The translations under genes were made by a program, and so were the position numbers. The notes under the pieces are model-generated. The model worked only from the letters and a program-made list of their open reading frames with translations. It ran no database searches and was not told where the DNA came from. Below, piece by piece: positions 1 to 9,695 of a DNA stretch of 38,162 nucleotides; position 1 is the first letter of the stretch, and each line of letters opens with the position of its first letter. Origin of the DNA: a virus; IMG/VR virus record IMGVR_UViG_3300022072_000040, positions 1 to 38,162 of that record; one strand, written 5' to 3'.

Positions 1-74
1 CTAATGTCATCTTTATATTGGCCAAAGCTTAAGGTTGTGAATAAAAGCCCTACTATTATTATTACATGTTTCAT
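1..74 (-). CDS. Start of a secreted protein (3' end outside window)
   Basis: Only the first 24 residues are visible. They begin MKH, run through a hydrophobic core (residues 4-12, VIIIVGLLF), then TTLSFG and QYKDDI. This is a clear signal peptide with a likely signal-peptidase I site after Gly18 (S-F-G|Q), a form common in Bacteroidetes exported proteins. There is no Cys in the visible part, so no lipobox. The start overlaps the TGA of the upstream membrane protein as ATGA, typical of translational coupling. Position after a small membrane/coiled-coil protein would fit a lysis or envelope role, but the function cannot be told from this fragment. Confidence 0.7.
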   Translation of the reverse strand, partial: MKHVIIIVGLLFTTLSFGQYKDDI

Positions 75-376
75 GGTCTTTTTTGTATTTCATACAATCT
101 TGCGTCTAAAGTTTTCATCATTTCTTTTATTTCATCAACATCTTTTTCAATGTTATCTACCTGTTCTATAACTTTTTCTACATTAGATCGTATTAGTTCG
201 TCTTTGTATTTAAACTCTACACTAGATATTTCAGGTTCAGGCATTTCCATAGCGATAGCTATATCTGCTTTTAAAGTAAAATAAGTTGTAGCTAATGCTA
301 TAGTAAATCCTACTATTGTACCTATAGTTTTAAGGTCAAGTGTTACTTTAGTTTGTTCGCCAATTTCTTGTGCCAT
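71..376 (-). CDS. Small membrane protein with cytoplasm/periplasm coiled coil (holin- or spanin-like)
   Basis: A 101-residue protein with one predicted membrane segment at about residues 17-35 (TIGTIVGFTIALATTYFTL), followed by a Pro-containing linker and a heptad-rich helix at about 63-98 (EKVIEQVDNIEKDVDEIKEM). A single anchor plus coiled coil is the architecture of inner-membrane spanins and of some phage holin-like proteins, so a lysis or envelope role is plausible but unproven. The start overlaps the stop of the giant virion protein by one base (TAATG), and its stop overlaps the next start (ATGA), so it is co-translated with both neighbours. Existence is well supported; function is inference. 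Confidence 0.8.
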   Translation of the reverse strand: MAQEIGEQTKVTLDLKTIGTIVGFTIALATTYFTLKADIAIAMEMPEPEISSVEFKYKDELIRSNVEKVIEQVDNIEKDVDEIKEMMKTLDARLYEIQKRP

Positions 377-3300
377 TATTCTTTGTTTTTTTCTTGTAAT
401 TCTAATATTTTTTTAACTCTTTCGTTTTCGTATTTCAAAGCTTTTATTTGTTGCTTAGTTAAACCAAGTTTTAATAAAAGATCTTTTTGTTCTTTAACAC
501 TTGTTTCTTTTTTCATAGTGTTAACTTTTTCTTTCAATATCATTTCTGGAGTTTGATCAACTTTTTCTTCTACACCATAATATCCTAAGCCTACATCCCA
601 AGAAGACCAACCTAAAGCTAAAGCAACTTTTTGCCAATTTTCACTTTCTTTATTAAATATTTGTCTTACGTTATTTAGCTTTTGTATTGCTCTATCCGCA
701 GGTATGTTTGTTGTTGCTGATATTACTTGAGCTGTTGCTAAATAAGATGGGTTATTTAAATTAAAACCTTGGTTAGCTATTTCTTCTCTTTGCCAGCTAA
801 AAGTATTAGCCGCTGAATTTAATTTTCTAATCTTAGTATCTAAAGGAGGAGAAAAATCAAACAAATCACTTATAGCTTTTCTAAACTCTGGTGAGTCTTT
901 GTCGTTTTCTTTTGCTATTGTCATTAAAGAATTTTTAATAGCTATAGCAGCAGATCCTTGTATACCTAAACCTTTAAGTAACGAATCACCCATACCGTTT
1001 ATTGTTCTAACTGCTTTATCATTTCCATCACCATCTTCATCAAATGTTTCTGTCCATAAAGAATTTTGCAAAGCATTAAATATTAAGTTTTGAGCGGCTC
1101 CATAATAAACTATTTTAGATACGTTTGTTTTCCAATCACCTCTATTGTTTGCAAGATCTTGACCTGCTCTTTTCATAATACGAGAATACTGCATAGGTGT
1201 ATTACCATAAGCTAAAACTAATCTACCCGCACCGCTTGCTTGTTGTTGGCTAATTCTCATAGCACTACTTGATTGCTGGTTTTCTTCAGATATTTTTCTC
1301 CAAGCATCCATAGCTTGTGCTTCTGCCATTTCTTTTGGCATACCACCATCCATTAAAGACTTAATTCTATTTCTATAAAACGTAGCACCACCTGAAGCAA
1401 TAGCAAAACTATCAGCTCCTCTTGTCATTACAAAACCTTTGTTAAGTAAATAAGCAATAGCTCCTTTTGCTCCACCTTTTTTAGATGCTTCAGCTATTTC
1501 AGACTCAGCAACGTTTATATTTAAACCTTCTCTTCTGTTTATAAGGTAATCAGAATTAAATAATGTTTTGAAATCTTTCCAATATTGCTTTTGGTTTGTA
1601 AATGCTTTACCAGCTTTGTATATATTATTATCACCCCAATTAATATAGTTTACAGATGATATAGTTTGAAGAGCAGCTGATCTAGTGTTTAAGAACATCG
1701 TAGCACCAACAGATCCGTTAACCCAGTCTAACATGTTGTTTACTGTTCTGTTACCACCAGGAGCTCTATTGTTTCCACTTTCCATTCTACCTAACACATC
1801 GTCTAAAGCTTCTACATATTTATCTCCAAAAGCAAATCTTAGTTTGTTTTTATTATTATCTGAAAAAATAATACTAACATTTTCTTTCCACTCTTGCAAA
1901 TATTCTTTTCTGTTAACTTTATTTATTTCTCCCATTATATCGCTAGACAAAGTTCCAGATATCCAATCTTCTTTTGGTTTAGGATATTGTTTACCTTTTT
2001 GCATTTTAGCAATTTCACTTACAAAAACACTTAAGTCTCCGTTTTCACTTACAAACTTGTTTAGTTTCTTTTGATCTCTTTTAGATAAACCAGGTATTTC
2101 CATGCCTTGATTTGTCCACACGGCAACTCTAGCCGCATCACCAAATGAGTAATTACCAATACCTGTCTCGGTATTCATACTCTTAGGTAGTTTTTCTAGT
2201 TTACTTTTTAAAGCTTTAAAATCACTAGCTGCCGCAATTTTAGCAGACTCAATTCTTCTTTCAGCTCTGTTAAAAGGATCAATTAAATTGTCGTTATAAA
2301 ATTGATACATTGCATCACCACGTTTACCACTAGGTAAAGTTTCATATAACAAACCATTAAAGTCTTCTGCAGAATAACCCATAAAGAAATTAGAGAACAT
2401 GTTTTTATTTTTTAACCTACCTTCTGACGCCGCTCTTGCTGCTGATATTGTCCAGTCAGCACCTATAGTTTGGCCTGGCAGTTCACTTGTTCTTAATTCT
2501 AGGTTTTCATTAAATATTCTATCAAAAGTTTTAGGTTTTGAAGCAATAGAGGCTTGAACTTCACCTTTAATATCTACTTGATCTATAACATTTTTAACAG
2601 CTTTAACATTTGCTAGTATATCATCAGCAAATAAAAAGTCATTATAACCTTCTGCTGCTTTCTTTAAAAACCAATTTGCTTTTGCTTGTGGAGAACCATT
2701 ACCTAAGCCTATAATGTTTTCAACTGGTATGTTTATCTTATTAGAGTTTAACCATCTTCTCATTGGCTCAGCAAACTCTGGTGGTCTTGCGCTAACTACA
2801 AATAAATTCTCAGGACCATGCTGTTTGTATTGCTCTTTTAATCTTTTAAAATAAGCAGCAGGTTTTCCGTCTTTAATTTTCATAAAATCACTAAAATCAA
2901 AAGTAACTCCTTCAGCTTCTAAAGCACTAGCTTGTTCACCAAACTCTTCTGTTCTTAACATTATTTTAGAACCATCAGGTCTTGTTCCTATTACTTTGTT
3001 TTTAGAAACAAAAGTGGTGTTGTCAGCGTCTACAGCTGTTAATGATTTTACAGGTTTAATTATTTTTCTTCCTTCAGCACCAGCACCATCTGCTGTTCTA
3101 GTTTCAAAAACGTTTTGCTCACCAGTTATTACTTTTATACCGTTATTTGTAAAATTGTTAGAACCACCTTCGTTTTTATTTATTTGATCTACAAGTCCAT
3201 CTTTTGTAGGTGTTATAGCTTCAAAAGCATTCATTGTTTCTCTAGCCGTTTCTCTTGTAGTATAATTAGGTTCTCCTTCTTTTATATAGCCTTTTTCAGA

Positions 3301-6300
3301 AAGCATTATTTGATAAGCTAATCTACCTTGTTCGTTTATAACGCTTTGATTGTTTTGAAAAGGTTTGTCTACTGTTATATTAAAGTCTTCTGCGTCAGTA
3401 ATAAATCTATAAGTGCCATCAGCTTGTTTAACTTCTCTACCAATTTTGTTAAGATTTGCGCTAAAATACTCGTTAGCATATCTTAATCTTACATCAGGCA
3501 CTTTGCTGTAATCACCTGTTTCTATAGCTTTAACTAAAGCAGTACCAAGCAAACGATGCATTTCAGCTTTAGGACTATATCTTTCTATTGTTTCGCCAGT
3601 AAATCTGTTTACGTTTAAAGCAGGTTGATCTAATATTAGCCTTTGTTCTTTATCTAAAACTAATTGATAATAGTTTTCTTTACTCCATTCTTTAAAGCCT
3701 TGAAAAGATTTATCACTAGCTGTTAAAGCTTTACCCATAGCAACAGCAAAGTTACCGTACTGAAACACGTGCTCTTCTCTGTTTTCTTTTCCTTTTGTAT
3801 CTAAACCTAGCATTAAACCTTCCACTGTAGCTAAGTTTCTAAAAGGATGGTTGTTAGCGTTGCTGTGATATAACATGCTCATTAGCTCTGGCATATACTT
3901 ACCATCTTCAATTTTTGCTATTTCTCTAAACTTATCAAATATAAGATCTTTTCCTTTTTGTAAATCTTCATAAACCTTTTTATTGTTTTCAAGTTTACCA
4001 AAGTTTTGAGGTCCTATAGCGAGTTTTATTAATCTAGCTTCTTCTTTACTTACAGCATTTTCTAAACCTCTATTAGTTATTTCGTTTGCTAGTTCTGCTT
4101 TTAATCCAGGCATAGTAAAAAACTCTTCATTCATTAAAATTTTTTCTGCCTCTCTATATTCTTTACTGTCAATACCGTATTTTGGATTGTCTACTATCTC
4201 TTGAAGAGTGTTTTCAGTTTTACCTCCAAGAAAACCAAATTTTCTTTTCTTAGCAGTGCTAGGTTTTAAACCTCCACCAGATAACCATCTTATCATAGGT
4301 TCAGACGCGCTCCCAAACACATTGGCAAAAGGATTTAAAACAAGATTTCGTATTTTTTTAGAATATTCTAAAGAACCTGCTTCTTCCATTTTACCAAAAC
4401 CGGCGTTTTCTAAATTAAGCTGCATTATATCAGTTAAAGTAGGATTTTTCTTAGGCGATGATGCAGATGCAAAAGGTTTAGAATCAAACCCAGCGCCAAT
4501 AGTTCTCATGCCTTCTGATTCGCTTACAGATCCTTCATCAATTCTTTCTTGTGTTATATCTCTTATAGCTTTGTTAGATAAAGCAACTGCAAAATTTCTT
4601 GCTACACCTTTTAATAATTGAGCTTTGTCAGATCTTGGATTAAAACCTTGTAAGTTACCTGGCTCTATACCCAAAGCGTCAAATAAATTTTGTCTAGCGT
4701 TAGGACCTTTAAATTCTGGTTTTAATCTATATTGCTTGTTACCGTTTATAACTTCTCCTGTTTCTTCGTAAAATACTTTTCTAACATTACCAGGTATACC
4801 CATTGGTTCACCACCTGATTTTATTTTTTTATCACCAACTTTAGAACTAACCTCTGAAACTCTCATGTTTCCTGGTAAGAACAATTTTAAAAACTGCTCT
4901 GGGTTTTTAGCTATAAATCTTTGTATTTCTAAATTTTCTTTTTTTCTTAAGTTATCTTTAGGATTTGAAAGACGAGATACAGGAATACCAAACATGTCTG
5001 CAACTTCGCTAAAAGCGGTTAGCGCTAAGTTTTTCTTATATTTTTTACTACCAATATCTACACCATCTTCAATAGCTTTGTCTAATATATTTCTTTGAGT
5101 TTCATAGAATTTTTCTTTAAAACCTTCAGGCATACCTTTAAACGGATCTACTAAGTTTTCAGATTCTTCTATTTTTGCTTCTATTGGTTCTGATAAATCT
5201 TCAATTTCTCTACCTCTATCTTTTAAAGCATCAATGCTGGTTTCTAAACCTTGTTTTTCTAAACTTTCATAAAACTTTTGAGCCTTAGGCCTCATGTTAT
5301 TATAAAAAAACGTACTAAACTGGTTTCCACTTTCTGGCTTATATCTTCTTCTTATTCCTGGAAAATATTGTTGCGCAAAGCTTTCAAACTCTTTTTGTGT
5401 TATAGTACCTTTTTTAACGTCAAACCTTAAAGCATCAGCAGCCATAGTAAGCATTTGATCATTTAAAAGTGTTTCATCTATTTTTTCACCAGACTTTTGT
5501 CTTTCTATTAAATCTTGTACGTCTTTTTTAGCAGAAGATAAAACAGAAGCACTTATACCACTAGTTCTTTCGCCTCTAGCCTCAGCTGCTGCATTAGCTA
5601 AATCTTCAGATTCTTCTCTAAATTTTTCTTTGTTTGTTGATAAATCTCTAAACAATTCATATAATTGTTTTCCATCAACTTTACTAGGGTCTAAGCTTGT
5701 AAAAGTTTTACCTAGTATTTTATCTCTCATTGACTCAAAAGCTCTACCTAAAGTCTGGTTAAATTCAATTTTACCAGAGTCTATCATCTCAGACAAACTA
5801 GTTAAATTTTCTTCATACCAAAGACCTTTATCTCCCTTAGCAATTATATCTCCATATCGTTGCTGTACGTCAAATTCTACTAGTTCTCTTTGTTTAGGAG
5901 ATAAAGAATTTAAAACCTCATCTATAACTTCTATACCTTTTTCTGTTACTTTTCCTTTGTTATCTTTAAAAAGATCTAATAAAAACCTATGGGTTCCTTC
6001 GTGAGTATCAGCAGTAAAATCTTTAAGTTTACTAGCAATTTCTTTGTTTATAAATCTTTCTCCAGTTTTAGGATCAATAAAAGCTATATCTCCTTTTACA
6101 TCTTTAGCTTCAAGACCAGCTCTATTGTAAGCGTCTTGAAATTCTTGAACACTGTTAATTATTTTACTAGAACCACCTCTCATGTTTGTTTCACTTACAG
6201 ATTCTTCTGTTAGTTTTTCCGCTGATTCTGTTAACTTTCTTTGCAACTCTATAGCTAGATCACCATCTTTGTCTTCGTATCTTTCTAGTTCTTTTGTTTT

Positions 6301-9300
6301 ATCAGATATTTCTTTTTTAATATCTATTTTATCTGAAGCGCTAAGTGTTTCACTATTTTCTTTTAAGTTTTTTTGTAAAGAAAATATATCTGTGTTTAGA
6401 TTATTTTTTTTATTTAAAAAATTATAAGCCTCTTCATATAACTCAGGTGTTAACTTCCGACTAACATTGTATTTACCAACTGGACCACCGTTTATAATAT
6501 AACTGCTTGTTTTTCCTCCAGCTATTCCATGATAGCCTAACTGTAATCCACCACCGTTTAATTGAGCTTGAATTATGTCATTGTTTTTATATATATTGTC
6601 TAAGTTTTGAGAAGCTTTTGTTCCTTCTTTTATACCTATAGTATCGTATAAAATTTCTTTTGGTATTCTACTAAGTTTTTGAGATTCTATAGCGCTTAAT
6701 TGCTCTCCATTTTTTAGCTTATTAGATATAACCATTATTTCTGCATCTGTAGGAACTGCGTTTCCTGCTTCTCTTTCTACATCAATAGCTTTTTTAGCAA
6801 CATTTATAGCCGCTTGAGTTAAAACCATTTGTTCATTTTTCTTTACTTCATTAAATTGCTCTCTAGCTTCCTCTGGGCTTATATCACCTTTTTTTCTTTT
6901 TTCTAATATATCTTTAGTTAACTCTATAGATTTTTCTGTTATTGAGCTTTCTGTTTTGATTGTAGGGTTTTCTATTAGATCATTTTTTATTCCAAAAAAT
7001 TCAGCAGCTCTTCTAGACTCTACAGAGCTTTTTCCATTAGAAGTTAACCTAACTATATCAGCTTTACTCGCGTTTAAAAAATTGTCAACACCAGGCATTC
7101 CTTTTGATAAAAGTCCTATAGCTCCTATTTTAAACATTTCATCTACTGTAGATTGAAAATAACCTATATTTTCTTCTTTTAAACCTCCAAAATAACCTTC
7201 CATGTCTGTTACTGTACTAGCAAATTGATAACCTGTTGCGCTGGTAAGAAGTTCACCAGTTTGTTTTACAATGTTACTTGGAGTGTTATATTTAGCAACA
7301 TCTGCAACTTTTGTAGTTATACCTCTATAGAAAGGATTGTTAGCTAAAGCTTGACTTTTAGGAGACATTATAGCGTTAGATAAACCTCTTGTAAATTTAT
7401 TAGCAAAAGCACCAAAACCAATTTGACCTGCTTTCATACTTCCACCAAAAATACCTGCTTCACCTTTTCTATAATCATCACCATCAAAAGCTAAAGAAGT
7501 ACCTTCAAATTTCAAACCATCTTCTACAGCATCGATTACTGAAGTAAAAAGCTTATATTTTTTGTTAGTTTCACCAAAGTTTTTTCCATTTCTAAAAACT
7601 TTATAACCTTTGCCGAGTTCTTTTACGCCTGCTCCAATATCTTTTAAAGCTTTTGTACCACCTAGTTTTCCAAAACCCCACATCTTAAATACAAACTCTC
7701 CAAAATGAGGTAAAGCTCCTAAGTTACGTTGTCCAAAGTTTTTACTTGTAGAATAGTTTATAAGATCTGTGTCAACATCAGTGCCTGTTCTTGACAAAAG
7801 ATCAGCAAACATATTTGCTTCTTCGTTTTGAGTTATAAGATTACTTGGCTCTGTAAGTCCTAAAAAACCATCATCAGCTCCTGTTATTTCCATTGTGTCG
7901 TCTAACATTTCGTCAAATCCCCAACTTCTAGCTGTTGTTGCTAAATTTCTATTAAGAGCTATAGCTTTGTTGGTCACAGTATATTCGTCAAGAGCGTTGT
8001 TGAAAGCAACAGCCAATGGATGAGATCCTGGTATTTTAGTTAATCCTTTAGGTAGCTTTCCAGTTTTATTAAATTGTTCTAACTTTTTTAATTGTGATTT
8101 AGATATGTTTTTAGGGTTTGTTAAAATACTTTGATTATTACTAACGTCACTATAAGCAAAATCCTCTCCTTCGTTCCAGCTAAGACCTTTTTCTTTAAAT
8201 TTATCATTCCATTTTAATATATCTCCTGTAAGACCGTTTAAAGAATAATATTGATTATTTCTTTCGTTTAGTAAAACATCTATATCTTTCATAGATTTTT
8301 CATTAGCTTTTTCAAAAAGCTCTAATTGAGCTAATGGAACATCTGCTTTTTCTAAATCTATAAAATCTCCAGTATTGGTATCATAAAGTTTTTTACCTAA
8401 ATCTTTTTCAGTACCAAATTCTTTATCAATTTTTTCACCTATTCTTTTTTTAACATCAGGATCAGTAGCGTTTTCGTATTCTAACGTTAGCTTTTGAAGC
8501 TTTGCTTCATTTTCTGTTAGATTACTAATGCCAAATTCTGATATTTGATTTGTAGTAAAACCAAAATTATCTTTAGCTAAAATCGCGTTTTTGTTTATTC
8601 TATATTGATACTGAGAAGGCATGTTTATATAAGTAATTCTATCGTCAACAGGTTGATCCATTTTACTGAACTTGTTTCTAACAGCTTTATTTTTTCCTCC
8701 TTCAAAATCGAAAGCAAACAACCTGTCATTAGGTTCTAATCCAGATCTACCGTATTTTGTTTCAAAAATTTCTTTATCATAATAACCAACTACCCCTCCG
8801 TTTTCCATTATACCAGAACCAGCTATTTCTCTACCTTTTCCATTAAAATCATTTAATGAAGATAACTGCGTTTCGCCTCCATATAATTCTTTAGCATAGT
8901 CAGATAAAACTTGATGACCTTCTGGCATATAGTCCCAAGAGTTTCCACTAAACCCTGCGTAACGTTGATAAAAATCTTCACTTTCCCAAGTAAGATGACC
9001 TAATCTATTATCTAGTTCATCTGCGTCGTAATATGGTTTTGCATTTACTGTGATTTCCTGCATTTGATTGTAAGGTTGAAAACCATCAATAGTTCCACTA
9101 TATACGTTTCCGCTAACATATAATTCTGGATCTAATCCCGCCACGTAAGAAACATGCGGGCTTACACGTACATAATCTTCTACAGTTTTTACATTTCTAA
9201 AACCACCATCAATTTCTCCTTGTTTATCGTCAATAAATTTTTGTAACTCTTCTTCAGTATATAATTGATAACCACTACTGGTGTTTACTTTAATTTTCTT

Positions 9301-9690
9301 TTGGAACTGATCTTCTGTTATTAAACCCATAGCTCCACTTGTTTCTACAGCCATGTTATTTATAGCTTTAGCTTCTTCTTCTATAGAAAGACCTAAATTA
9401 GCAACTCTTGCTTGATAAAAATCTAAAGTGCCAGGAACAAAATTACTACTTAAACTTCTACCATCTAGTGATTCCGAAAAACCATCTTCCGATTCTGAAG
9501 CCGTATCGGATGCTTCGTCTGTTGTAGTTGTTACAGCTGCACCCGCTTGGTCCGCAACAACTTCTGTCTTTACCTCTTCAACTTCTTCAGTCTGAGGGTT
9601 ATCTATTTCCCATTGTCTAACTAGTTCAAACATTTTATCACCAGGAATGTTTTGATAAACTAAACTTTTTATATATTCTTCTTTTGTCAT
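376..9690 (-). CDS. Giant internal virion / polyvalent protein with zincin motif and HAD-like domain
   Basis: A single 3104-residue reading frame. N-terminal part: short helical head, then an acidic low-complexity stretch at about residues 35-75. Residues ~640-900 are rich in Gly, Ala and aromatic amphipathic helices. A zinc-metallopeptidase motif HEGTH lies at 1230-1234, followed about 50 residues on by a Tyr-Glu-Glu-Asn segment that could give the third ligand. A HAD-like segment follows: VDADNTTF (D2221, D2223), VVSARP with S2300, and FLFADD with D2356/D2357. The C-terminal ~450 residues carry 'NTRSAALQTISSVN' (a pattern I associate with phage internal/polyvalent proteins) and end in a basic coiled coil. 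Position last in the tail/internal-protein series suggests a virion-packaged, DNA-ejection-associated protein, like T7 gp16 in role. crAss-like phages place giant virion RNA polymerases here, but I do not find a full DFDGD motif. Role inferred; ORF certain. Confidence 0.75.
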   Translation of the reverse strand: MTKEEYIKSLVYQNIPGDKMFELVRQWEIDNPQTEEVEEVKTEVVADQAGAAVTTTTDEASDTASESEDGFSESLDGRSLSSNFVPGTLDFYQARVANLGLSIEEEAKAINNMAVETSGAMGLITEDQFQKKIKVNTSSGYQLYTEEELQKFIDDKQGEIDGGFRNVKTVEDYVRVSPHVSYVAGLDPELYVSGNVYSGTIDGFQPYNQMQEITVNAKPYYDADELDNRLGHLTWESEDFYQRYAGFSGNSWDYMPEGHQVLSDYAKELYGGETQLSSLNDFNGKGREIAGSGIMENGGVVGYYDKEIFETKYGRSGLEPNDRLFAFDFEGGKNKAVRNKFSKMDQPVDDRITYINMPSQYQYRINKNAILAKDNFGFTTNQISEFGISNLTENEAKLQKLTLEYENATDPDVKKRIGEKIDKEFGTEKDLGKKLYDTNTGDFIDLEKADVPLAQLELFEKANEKSMKDIDVLLNERNNQYYSLNGLTGDILKWNDKFKEKGLSWNEGEDFAYSDVSNNQSILTNPKNISKSQLKKLEQFNKTGKLPKGLTKIPGSHPLAVAFNNALDEYTVTNKAIALNRNLATTARSWGFDEMLDDTMEITGADDGFLGLTEPSNLITQNEEANMFADLLSRTGTDVDTDLINYSTSKNFGQRNLGALPHFGEFVFKMWGFGKLGGTKALKDIGAGVKELGKGYKVFRNGKNFGETNKKYKLFTSVIDAVEDGLKFEGTSLAFDGDDYRKGEAGIFGGSMKAGQIGFGAFANKFTRGLSNAIMSPKSQALANNPFYRGITTKVADVAKYNTPSNIVKQTGELLTSATGYQFASTVTDMEGYFGGLKEENIGYFQSTVDEMFKIGAIGLLSKGMPGVDNFLNASKADIVRLTSNGKSSVESRRAAEFFGIKNDLIENPTIKTESSITEKSIELTKDILEKRKKGDISPEEAREQFNEVKKNEQMVLTQAAINVAKKAIDVEREAGNAVPTDAEIMVISNKLKNGEQLSAIESQKLSRIPKEILYDTIGIKEGTKASQNLDNIYKNNDIIQAQLNGGGLQLGYHGIAGGKTSSYIINGGPVGKYNVSRKLTPELYEEAYNFLNKKNNLNTDIFSLQKNLKENSETLSASDKIDIKKEISDKTKELERYEDKDGDLAIELQRKLTESAEKLTEESVSETNMRGGSSKIINSVQEFQDAYNRAGLEAKDVKGDIAFIDPKTGERFINKEIASKLKDFTADTHEGTHRFLLDLFKDNKGKVTEKGIEVIDEVLNSLSPKQRELVEFDVQQRYGDIIAKGDKGLWYEENLTSLSEMIDSGKIEFNQTLGRAFESMRDKILGKTFTSLDPSKVDGKQLYELFRDLSTNKEKFREESEDLANAAAEARGERTSGISASVLSSAKKDVQDLIERQKSGEKIDETLLNDQMLTMAADALRFDVKKGTITQKEFESFAQQYFPGIRRRYKPESGNQFSTFFYNNMRPKAQKFYESLEKQGLETSIDALKDRGREIEDLSEPIEAKIEESENLVDPFKGMPEGFKEKFYETQRNILDKAIEDGVDIGSKKYKKNLALTAFSEVADMFGIPVSRLSNPKDNLRKKENLEIQRFIAKNPEQFLKLFLPGNMRVSEVSSKVGDKKIKSGGEPMGIPGNVRKVFYEETGEVINGNKQYRLKPEFKGPNARQNLFDALGIEPGNLQGFNPRSDKAQLLKGVARNFAVALSNKAIRDITQERIDEGSVSESEGMRTIGAGFDSKPFASASSPKKNPTLTDIMQLNLENAGFGKMEEAGSLEYSKKIRNLVLNPFANVFGSASEPMIRWLSGGGLKPSTAKKRKFGFLGGKTENTLQEIVDNPKYGIDSKEYREAEKILMNEEFFTMPGLKAELANEITNRGLENAVSKEEARLIKLAIGPQNFGKLENNKKVYEDLQKGKDLIFDKFREIAKIEDGKYMPELMSMLYHSNANNHPFRNLATVEGLMLGLDTKGKENREEHVFQYGNFAVAMGKALTASDKSFQGFKEWSKENYYQLVLDKEQRLILDQPALNVNRFTGETIERYSPKAEMHRLLGTALVKAIETGDYSKVPDVRLRYANEYFSANLNKIGREVKQADGTYRFITDAEDFNITVDKPFQNNQSVINEQGRLAYQIMLSEKGYIKEGEPNYTTRETARETMNAFEAITPTKDGLVDQINKNEGGSNNFTNNGIKVITGEQNVFETRTADGAGAEGRKIIKPVKSLTAVDADNTTFVSKNKVIGTRPDGSKIMLRTEEFGEQASALEAEGVTFDFSDFMKIKDGKPAAYFKRLKEQYKQHGPENLFVVSARPPEFAEPMRRWLNSNKINIPVENIIGLGNGSPQAKANWFLKKAAEGYNDFLFADDILANVKAVKNVIDQVDIKGEVQASIASKPKTFDRIFNENLELRTSELPGQTIGADWTISAARAASEGRLKNKNMFSNFFMGYSAEDFNGLLYETLPSGKRGDAMYQFYNDNLIDPFNRAERRIESAKIAAASDFKALKSKLEKLPKSMNTETGIGNYSFGDAARVAVWTNQGMEIPGLSKRDQKKLNKFVSENGDLSVFVSEIAKMQKGKQYPKPKEDWISGTLSSDIMGEINKVNRKEYLQEWKENVSIIFSDNNKNKLRFAFGDKYVEALDDVLGRMESGNNRAPGGNRTVNNMLDWVNGSVGATMFLNTRSAALQTISSVNYINWGDNNIYKAGKAFTNQKQYWKDFKTLFNSDYLINRREGLNINVAESEIAEASKKGGAKGAIAYLLNKGFVMTRGADSFAIASGGATFYRNRIKSLMDGGMPKEMAEAQAMDAWRKISEENQQSSSAMRISQQQASGAGRLVLAYGNTPMQYSRIMKRAGQDLANNRGDWKTNVSKIVYYGAAQNLIFNALQNSLWTETFDEDGDGNDKAVRTINGMGDSLLKGLGIQGSAAIAIKNSLMTIAKENDKDSPEFRKAISDLFDFSPPLDTKIRKLNSAANTFSWQREEIANQGFNLNNPSYLATAQVISATTNIPADRAIQKLNNVRQIFNKESENWQKVALALGWSSWDVGLGYYGVEEKVDQTPEMILKEKVNTMKKETSVKEQKDLLLKLGLTKQQIKALKYENERVKKILELQEKNKE

Positions 9691-9695
9691 TTAAT

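Noticed and set aside
1020-1060. DEDGDG near the C-terminus of the giant protein as a calcium or catalytic site
   Set aside because: No acidic residue at the last loop position, and acidic runs at this place are common in such phage proteins.
4208-4621. Plus-strand ORF opposite the giant gene
   Set aside because: No motif, composition of a shadow frame; all tight gene spacing argues for one coding strand.
7474-7488. FDGDD in the giant protein (residues 735-739) as RNA polymerase DFDGD catalytic motif
   Set aside because: The first Asp is Ala (AFDGD), and the surroundings are Gly-rich amphipathic helices, not a double-psi barrel. No second polymerase motif was seen.
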